This document shows positions 1-9,300 of a stretch of DNA of 64,000 bases, piece by piece. Source of the DNA: Lycorma delicatula (Eukaryota > Arthropoda > Insecta > Hemiptera > Fulgoridae); contig NC_134455.1 of assembly GCF_047948215.1 (NCBI RefSeq), forward strand, positions 302,206,147 to 302,270,146. Reading direction: 5' to 3'. Both the position numbers and the translations under genes were made by a program. Under the pieces are notes generated by a model. It saw nothing but the letters and a program-made list of their open reading frames with translations, made no database searches and was not told the origin of the DNA. Each line of letters opens with the position of its first letter. Position 1 is the stretch's first letter.

Positions 1-38
1 GTCTTTATTGATTAAAAATAGACTTTTGATTGTGTTAT

Positions 39-1104
39 CAGCCTTTCTCAACCTGGGGGTTGCGATGATATGAAAGTCAGAAAATTAGTCTACAACTTTA
101 CATGTAAACAATAATGAAATCACTTTATGAGAAAATAATTGTCTATTATAAACATTTTACTTACATTTATAAGTACAGTACATTATAATGTTTTTTTGCT
201 TCTTCCCCACCTATTAAAACACTGACCATATCAACTGAAACAGGCAATATGACGGTTTTAGCAATTTTATGGGGTTTGGACATCTTAGCTACTCATAATG
301 CTATGAGATAAGATAACCCTTCAAGTGTACTTTTATCATTACGATTTGATTTAAAAATAGAAGCTTGTTGATTTCTCAGAGTATGTAATTTTCTCTCGAA
401 AAATTCCACGGGTTTCCTTTTATGATATTGATGTTTAGCTTCCAAGTGTCGAATTAATTTTTATGGCTTCATGCTTTCTCAGAGAGGACTTGAAAGCAAA
501 CAATCCACTGTGGCTTTCCATCCAATTAAGTAAAACCATAATTTAAATAACTGCCATTGTACAATATTGCTTTTTACCAATCAATTCACTGGATGTAGAT
601 CACGCACTTTGTTTTTTCACTAATTTATCCATTTTGCATAAGATCAAATTAAAAAAATAACAAAACAGTTACACCGTGACTGTACACTAAAAACCCAATC
701 CTCAATGATAATTATAATTATTTTAAAAACTTAAATAAAGGTACCAGACACATAGTTCTTATTTGAAATTAAACTGATGTTCTGTGATCTCTGACGCCTC
801 TTTTATACTGCTAAGATTACGACGTGTTCAAACGTATTATATGCATGTTTGAACATGACGCTCTGACAGCGAATATTATGCAAGCTGATCAAATTACAAG
901 GAGCACTTACAAATCAAGTTGAAACCTGTAAATTGCTCATGTTTGTATATTCATACATGTATGTTCATACTCGTTGCTACCAATGCAGCTAAATAGTTTT
1001 AAGTAGATTTCATTGGGTTGAGGTTGGGGATCACAAAATATTTATTATATATATTTTTTTTTACTTTTTTGTGGTCGTGGAGCTAAAAAGGTTGAGAATC
1101 ACTA
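39..1104 (-). mobile_element. hAT transposon remnant (Charlie/SPIN-like)
   Basis: Both ends match the known hAT (SPIN/Charlie group) terminal repeat: CTTTCTCAACCTGGGGGTTG on the left, and GTGATTCTCAACC on the complement at the right end. Inside, the minus strand from about 650 to 170 reads, with stops, as the N-terminal part of a hAT transposase. Recognisable pieces are KPVEFFERKLHTLRNQQ and KPHKIAKTVILPVSVDMV, in the order seen in the BED-finger hAT family. The catalytic middle and C-terminus are missing, so this is a dead internally deleted copy. An 8-bp target duplication could not be confirmed because the flanks have diverged. Confidence 0.72.
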
Positions 1105-1257
1105 GTGTAGATCATCAGCTGCTTCTTGAAAACTGTGGTAGCAGAGGACTTTTATGTATCATATTTTTCTATTAGAAAGATATGAAAACAAAAATTAATA
1201 ATTTTAATTATTAAAAATAGCCTTCATTCAGATCTGTTTCTTGTTGTTTGGTACCTT

Positions 1258-1534
1258 TTCTTTCTTTTTCCTGTTTAGCCTCTGGGAATTACCATTCAGG
1301 TATTACTTCTCAGGATGATATGTATAAGTGTAAATGAAGTGTAGTCTTTTACAGTCTCAGTTTGACTATTCCTGAGATGTGTGGTTAATTGAAACCCCAC
1401 CACCAAAGAACACCAGTATCCACGATCTAGTGTTCAAATCCGTATGAAAGTAACTGCCTTTACTAGGACTTGAACACTGGAACCTTCAACTTCCAAATCA
1501 GCTGGGAAGATGAGTTCACCAATCCGGTGGGTTT
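1258..1534 (-). mobile_element. tRNA-derived SINE (family B), with target duplication
   Basis: Read on the minus strand, the element starts with a tRNA-like head containing a B-box-like GTTCAAGTCC. A body follows that recurs at 61890-62092, then a tail ending in CAGAGGCTAAACAGGAAAAA. It is bounded by a perfect 14-bp direct repeat, TTGTTTGGTACCTT, at 1244-1257 and 1535-1548, the target site duplication expected from LINE-driven retrotransposition. The duplication is undamaged, so the insertion is fairly recent. Open frames across it are incidental. Confidence 0.82.
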
Positions 1535-1548
1535 TTGTTTGGTACCTT

Positions 1549-2739
1549 GAACTAATGTAAATATTTGTATCTGTATTGTGTGTTTCCCATACATACATGC
1601 GATGAGTGTATTTGCATATGAGATATTGTAATGGCTGGTAAATTTTTAAATAACACAAATTATTCAAAAAAAAACCTGAATTTTTCTTGCATTCTTGTTA
1701 AATGTCTGAAAGTAATTAGTTTTTAAATATTCTAATAATTAAAAAATATAAACAAATAAATTTTATTCTTTGTGTCAATTTATATGGCATTGAATCTTAA
1801 CAAAAATTGATATTTTATTTTCTTCTAATTTCATTTATTTATTATCCTCTCATAATTGCTCTACTATTATATTTCATGTACAAATATTTATTATTTTTAT
1901 AAAATATGGTATTAATCACTTCTGTTTATATTTTTAATTTTGGTTTTAGGGATGTTTTTCCAAGTGCTTTCTTCCTTCCTTCCTTTAAATGCTAAGGCTG
2001 TAACTTTTATCTCTAAACATGGAGTTGCACACCTATCCTGATGTAATTTGTATAACATATAATAATCTCAATCAAATACTTATTTGTAATGAACTCTTTA
2101 TTGTTAGCATTCTCTATAGAGAGTCTAAGGATATTGTTATCTGATCTAAAATGATCCTTGTCTTGTGGTATTAATCTATTATTAAGGAACTAGATTTTTA
2201 CTTAAGATTGGTTTTTTAGATTATGCTTACAAATTATTTAATATTTTTTGTCATAAAACATATTTACATCAGAAAGATAAAACATTATGATTTCTGTAGG
2301 GTGAAATAATCTGTTAATTACACATAGATTACTCAGTTTATACAATACAGTTATCTTACATCTTTTATTTAATATCCTTTACCGCTAGAACAGATGTGTT
2401 TTTGAGATCTATTACTTTAATTTGTACATTTTATCCAAAATAAATAATAAGTCTGTAGATTTCATTTTAATTACTAAAATACATGAATAAATTGGATTCT
2501 GAAATTCTCCTAAGAAAAAATAGACATTTAAAATTGATAGGAAATATATATCACTTACTAACCTGAAATAGGAAACGGTAAAGATATCTAAAAAAGTGAA
2601 ACAATTAGCTTCATTTCATCAGACAAACTGTGAAACATTAAAAACAAATTGTTTTTATAACAATATCGTTGTACTTGTTTTATAACAAATACAACGATGC
2701 AGTTTGTGAAGTGTGAAATTAGTTTTTAATCAGTAACAA
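1549..2739. other. AT-rich intergenic stretch, nothing recognised
   Basis: Low-complexity AT-rich DNA with no convincing reading frame, repeat or RNA. A short hydrophobic frame starts at ATG 1951 but lacks a usable splice donor. Confidence 0.5.
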
Positions 2740-2866
2740 ATGAGAACATCTTTCATCTTCATTTTGTTTATGATATTTGCTTTTCTAGATTCTTCTGGAT
2801 TTAGGCAGCTACATATAAGATTTTTTACAGCCAAATATCTTTTTCCTGCAAATATCATCCATGTCA
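2740..2866 (+). CDS. Candidate signal-peptide exon of lysozyme gene 1 (weak)
   Basis: A frame opening at ATG 2740 begins MRTSFIFILFMIFAFLDSSG, which has the charge and hydrophobicity of a secretory signal peptide. It lies only 350 bp upstream of the first certain lysozyme exon. A phase-1 donor (A|GTGACA after 2866) would join it in frame to the phase-1 exon at 3090 through a 223-bp intron. Against it, the donor is poor, the join adds about 22 unusual residues, and the equivalent intron in gene 2 is 5.3 kb. The real first exon may be outside the window. Confidence 0.25.
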
Positions 2867-3089
2867 GTGACATGTTTGAAAACAAACCAAATGCTTGTGT
2901 GATCTAAGGCGAACCAAAGGTTTATCAAAAGTATAGATTAGTGAACTGATTTAATAATGTTTACTAAATTTAAATCTTGTCAAAACAGATTTTAATTTTG
3001 CTCATACAGAAATATTATACTTTACTGAAATTATACTTAAATATTTATTGAAATAATAATGCCTAATACTTTACTCATTTTTTTTACAG

Positions 3090-3278
3090 TTACTTCAATT
3101 GACAGAAATTCAGTAGGTATAGTTTGTTTAAAGTGTCTCTGTGAGTCAGTATCAAATTGTAATGCATCATTTGGGTGTGATAGCAACAACATATGTGGAC
3201 CATATCAAATTACAGAACCATTCTGGATAGATGGTGATAAACCTCTAGTAGAATCTGATGATGTAGAAAATCCTGGAG
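3090..3278 (+). CDS. Lysozyme gene 1, first certain exon
   Basis: The acceptor TTTTTTTACAG ends at 3089 and the donor G|GTAATT follows 3278. The exon enters and leaves in phase 1. It encodes the N-terminal lysozyme core with six Cys, including CLKCLC and the CGPYQI signature. Its length (189 nt) is one codon more than the equivalent exon of gene 2 (186 nt). Confidence 0.88.
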
Positions 3279-6200
3279 GTAATTAAAAGTAAAAATTATT
3301 TTTGTTTTCTGTTTTTTCATTCCAGTTTTTATTTGGAAGTGTATACATATGTAATCTAAAAGATTTTTTTTCTGTTTGTTGGTTAGTGATCGTGGCCAAA
3401 CATTTTTGTGATTTTCAAATAAATCCCTTTGAAATGGATTAATATTGATCATTCACTTAAGTTAGTGCTGCTACTAGATGAACTGGCCTTATATTTTGGT
3501 TATAGTGACAGTCTGACAATTTTTTTCTGTTATTCAGGCATTTCATACTCCTTGTGAAAAGCATGTCCAAAATTTTTTATTTGTATATTAAAACATAAAT
3601 ATGTGTGTGAATATACTTTTCCTGAAGTTAAGTATAGTTTAATGAAAGAAAAGAATACCAAGGATTGAGGATCTATTGTTAAGATTTGAAACTTTTGTTT
3701 TTAAGAGGCTTAGTTAATAAAGGGATAGATTTTATTTATAAAGTGTAGAAATTAAAAAGTTATATCAAGATCTTTCCAAAACTCATTGGTGAAAACCTAT
3801 AAAGTACATTGGAGATCTATGTTAAAGGCATTTTTATTTCTTATTTATAAAAATAACTTATATCTAAGTAGAACTAATGCCTCTCTCATAACTTTGTTAA
3901 TGAAACTCACTGTTATGAGAAAAGTTTAATAGATATGTTGGAATTAAGAAGAAACAGGACTACCTAATACAAACAAGAAATCTCTCTTATTTAAGAGTTT
4001 AACATCCCTATCTTGCAAAAGGGCATTTGGTTAGCTGGCATTTCTCCCGCCACCACCCCATTCGGTCGCCCTAGAGCATAGACCAAATGTACTGTGCCAA
4101 TAAACGGCTACTGTGCCTCGAAACAGATTTGCGACCTCGTTATCCTAATTGCTCCTAATGAGCTCCTATCTTGCGTGAGCGGTTAAGCTGGGCGCCGTAC
4201 AGCACCCGCCTATGTGTCCCTACCGCTCACTTGTCACATTAAAACGTAACGTCACCTTTGGGCTGTATTGTTCATGCCCTTGCAAAAGGGCATGAACAAT
4301 ACAGCCCAAAGGTGCACCACCCTTGGACATACATATACAATCAGTGTGTATACTCTATATATATATATATATATATACAGGCAGTGGGAGAGAAACAAGA
4401 CTGACAGCTCCGTGAAGTAGGGTTTACATAAAAACTGACTTTTTAAAAAAGCGGTTTCTAAATTTTAACTTAGTGAACTGATTTAATAATGTTAATAACT
4501 AATGTTGTAGTGTTAATGTTGAAACTTTTCTATTAAACCGGCTTTGAATTTTTTCAGATAAGAAACAAGACATATCTACAACTTAAAATAGAAGTTTTTA
4601 ATTTTTTTAAATTTATAATTCAAAAATACAAAAAAGGAAAACATAAGATACATATACGAACTGGCATAAAATTATTCACATAAAAACTTAAAATAATACC
4701 CTTAAAAATCACAGAAATTAACAAATGTTTTATATTTATGTAAATCATTATTTTACTTCTTTCTTTGTTTAATAAAATGTGACTTCAAAAAGCAAAGAAG
4801 GATTTATTGTTTAGTCACCAAAACGTTTTTGCTTAGTTAGCAGAAATAGAAAAAACTTGCTCATTTGCTACTGAACTGGGCTTAATTGTCTTTAAAGCAT
4901 TAAATAATAAAACAAATTTTTTTGTTCTTCTATTTGTAGCCCTCAAGACCAAAAACTCCTTCTTTAATGTTTGAGGACTAGAGGAAGTCACTCTTCAGGT
5001 TTTTGTAGATATTTATTTATTGCTATTCTCAACATAGATAGTGTAGATGCTGGGTTGTTTTTTGTGAACTTGGGCTGACATCAGATGATTTTTTGTCTGT
5101 TATTTTTTCATGGACTGTTTTTAAATGATTGTGGAGGCTGCTCATGGATGATCCTTTGCAAGTTAATATTTTGTTTCAGTAATTGCAAGGCTTTGGATGC
5201 TAATCTTACTGGTCCTAAAACTTTAAGAAGCTCTACAATTTTGCAATATTCTTCTTCATCTTCATTCCACATATGAGAAGGATTAAGGTCATTCAGAGTT
5301 AAAACAACACATTCTTTTAACTGTACAAATCTTTCTAACATGGCTCTAAACTATTCCATCTCGTTTGACAGTCAAGAATCAGATTTAATTCTTTTTGGTA
5401 TTTCTGTTTCACATAATTCTGAAAAATGCTCTTTCTGACAGGGGATTTTATAAAATATTTGCAAATTTTTCTTATTTGAGATATTCTAACTCCTCACAGT
5501 CATTCTCAGACTCGTTATTTTCAGAGTCCTCACTTGTAGCATTTACATCTATTTTAACAGGATTTTTATTTTTATATGTCAGTAATTGCTAAGTGTATGG
5601 CATGTGAATAGCACTGTTGATTAATTATTGATGATATTTGGCCAAACTTTTTTATAACAGCAGCACCATCATTTGTTGATGCAACTATATCAGTTGCTAG
5701 ATCCAAATGAAAAATATTTAGCTTCTTGTAAACCAGTTTTAACGTCTTAGCATCATAAGAACTTGCTATCAGAGCTAATCCTAAATTAAAAACTTTTTGG
5801 TGGTGTACTTTGATATTCAAATATCTACATTAACTCCAAATATGATGCTTCTGGATTTCATTTGCCCATTGCCAGATTTATTATTTGTTATTATCACTCC
5901 TGTGGAGAACAGATTTATTAAGTTTTACTTCATTGGGGGTAATAATTCTTTCAGAAACCAGAGGAATTCTTTAGTTTCTCAATCAAAGTGTCTGGTTTAT
6001 GATCATATTCTAAATCAAAATTATTGCTTGTTTATGCAATAACTCAGCCTCTGTTATGAAACATGTTCAACATCACAAGTTTCACAATATCACAATTTTT
6101 TTCTGTATTAAGAAGATACAGTATTTTAATACATTAAGATTATTTAAATAATTCCAATGATATTAAGATATAATTTAAGTTTTATTTTATACATAAATAC

Positions 6201-6304
6201 TTATACTGGATCTAAAGTTGACTTGAACCGATAATCTCCTGCACAGAAGAAAGTCAGGTGAACTTTGAGCGAGCCAACCTATGTAATAATCACATCCCAA
6301 AAAA

Positions 6305-6343
<39 letters not shown>

Positions 6344-9300
6344 AGTAATATGACTTTTGTATGTGCAAAAAAAATTGATTTATTCTATTAACTACTTTTT
6401 TAGCATTTAGTCGCTGTACAGCTGATCCAACTTGTGCTACAAGAACTGTCTATAATTATATGAACAAGTTTAAACAGGTAATTGGATTTATATCAATCTA
6501 AATTTTAATTATTTTGGTACTTTCCTTTCATTAGAAGCAATATAATTAACTTAACTGGCTTTTTAAATCAGTTGTTGGGGAAAACCAATATTTTTAATTG
6601 GAAAATTTAAATTAGTTAATTAAAAAAATAATTTATACTTGGAACACATTTTGTCTTTTAAAAAGATTAATTTTTTACCTATAGAAGTTGAGCATGTACT
6701 TTACATATTTTGAAGATGTCTGTGATTTAAAACACATATGTAGCAAAATATCAAATTGAGTAAATTATTACACCTTTGAGAAAAAGTTGAAAAATTGTAC
6801 TGTGGTATGTTGTAAAAACCAGTAAAATTGTGAACTACCAACAAAATTTATTTGGTATGCAATTTTTTAAACTATAGAAAAATAATGCAGTTATTTTTTT
6901 ATAGTCAGTTGTAGATCATAAAGGTATTAAAATTATAATCACTCTGCAAAAGCTATACTATTCAACTATGCCAAATAATATAACAGCTTATGGTTCTGAT
7001 TAAACATTACATACTGACAGTGCCAAAAGTGTATGTTTTAAGATTCAGTTCCAAATTTTCAACATCATCTCAAAATACTACACCACTTGAAGTTTGTGGA
7101 ATGCTGTTTTTTTTAAATAACCTCAACAATTTTTAAAACAATTGTAATATTTCTGTAACAAAACAATTTTAATATATTTACTAATATATTTGTTTACTTT
7201 TTACATCATTCGAAATCGTGTGGTTTTTCATTCCATTCTATTCTGAATTTTCTTAATCTTTTTAAAGTTTTTTTTTTATTGTATACATGGAATTTTTATT
7301 ATACAGTGATTTAAAGAAACGGGAAATTTTAAAAATTAAATAACGTTAATGAAACATTTTTTTTTAGAAAATGAATTTTATTTCATGTAATTGTTCAAAT
7401 GTTGCCATTTTAGGATACATACATTTTAGTTTATTTTTTAAAGATGACATCTTGCAGGTGACCTCCTCTTCTACGTAAACACTCACGAAGTCTCTTCGTT
7501 AAATTGTTCATGGTTTGACGTAACATCTCAACTGGAATTTCCGCAATTGCTTCTCGGATCTTTGCCTTCAGTACTTCCGTTGTAGCAGGTCTACTGTGGA
7601 ACACTTTGCTTTTAAGGTGACCCCACAAAAAGTAATCGCAAGCTGAGAGATCAGGCGATCTGGGAGGCCATCTAATGTCACCATTACGTGAAATGACACG
7701 TTGTCCAAACTATCGGCGTACAGCTGCCATCGATATTCGTGCAGTATGTGACGTTGCTACGTCTTGTTGAAACCAGGCTGTGTTAAGAATTGGTGGATAT
7801 CGCTTTTGTTGTTCCACAACAAAGGTTTCAAGGATGGCTACGTAACGAGCCGACGTCACTGTAATCACAAGACCGTTGTCATCCTCAAAAAAATAAGCGC
7901 CTATAACACCGTAAAATGACATAGCATACCACACGGTCACTTTCTGGCTGTGCAACGGACGCTGGTGTAGCTGCGTAGGATTTTCTTGTGCCCAGTATCT
8001 GAAATTTTGCTTGTTAACAAATCCACTGAGGTGGAAATGCGCTTCGTCTGACATCCACAGTTCGTGAACAAACTCTTATCTGTTATCATTTATCTTCTGA
8101 AGCATTACATTACAGAATTGTGCTCGCACAACTGCATCGTTCGGTTTCAGTTCCTGGACGATCTGCAACTTGTATGGATGGAATTGCAAGTCCTTCTCTA
8201 ACATTCTTCGAACAATTGAACTATGCAATTGTAAAGATGCTGAGAGACGACGGATTGACCGACGTGGACTTCGTGTGACAGCATATTGTAAAGCTTGAAC
8301 ATTCTGTGGTATACGGACGGTTCGCTCACGGCCTGGAGGTTTCTTTTTCATTGCCGAACCAGTTTCCTCAAAATTAGATATCCATGTTTTAATTGCATGT
8401 GCTGATGGAACATGATCGTGCCGTCCCATATTAAAATGACGGCGAAATTCTCTACGCGCTCCCTCCACACTGTCATTGTTTTTGTAAAACGCTTTGATAG
8501 CAAATGCACGTTGCGCACCGCTCCAAGGATCCATGACAACTAAATGGCAGGTTAGGTTAGAGAGACTGGAGCCACTTATCAAGTGGTACCAATCGCCCAG
8601 GGCTACCAACACAACTTTCAAAATTTCCCGTTTCTTTGAATCACTCTGTATTTTTCGATGAACTGTTTTTGATGGTTGTGTTTGATGATGGTTGTGTTTT
8701 TCAGTTTTTGATAAATTATTTTTATGTATTCTTTGGTGCTGAATCTGAAAATAACCTTCATTTTTTACATAACGTCAGTATTTTTCGCAAATTGCAAATT
8801 TCAAAATTTGTAACAAGTTGAAGAATTGCAAAAATGTGATACAATAAAATAGATATAAAAGTTTTTTTTTTAAATTCACTTTTTTGGTTTATCCTATGCA
8901 TTCTTGTAGCTAAACAGTCAAGTGGTCTGAAGAGGAGACAGGGGGGATCATTAACACTTTAATTTCTAATGAAAATTGCCACAAAATAAGTATATTTTCT
9001 ATTATAGTGGATTTTTTAAATAATTAATTTTATTTACTTGTATTTAATTAATTTTCATGAGATATGTCATGCCTTTGGAAACCATATCCCCTCTTCACCA
9101 ACCCTTAATAACAAAGTATGTAAAATACTTACAATTTTTTTCCATGTGTCAAAGTTTCTTTAAACCACTTATACTCACTCTGCTTTGCACTTTTCCTTCT
9201 GTGTTCTTTATAGGGTTCATCTCAGTTTAACATCCAGCAATAATCAGCTATCATTGTAGTAATCCATTTTCCTTGATATCTTCTTTCCATTTCTTTCATG

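Larger units (their letters stand above)
3990..4440. repeat. GC-rich island of unknown origin inside a lysozyme 1 intron
   Basis: About 450 bp that is much richer in G and C than its surroundings, with no long open frame. It contains internal repeats (TTGCAAAAGGGCAT at 4013-4026 and again at 4280-4293; CCTATCTTGC near 4010 and 4167), a perfect palindrome, and a TA microsatellite. The composition break suggests an inserted element. It matches no family I can name. Confidence 0.55.

Noticed and set aside
1951..2037. Hydrophobic frame starting MFFQVLSSFLPL as signal exon of lysozyme 1
   Set aside because: No acceptable splice donor in phase 1 follows, and it is 1 kb from the next exon without support.
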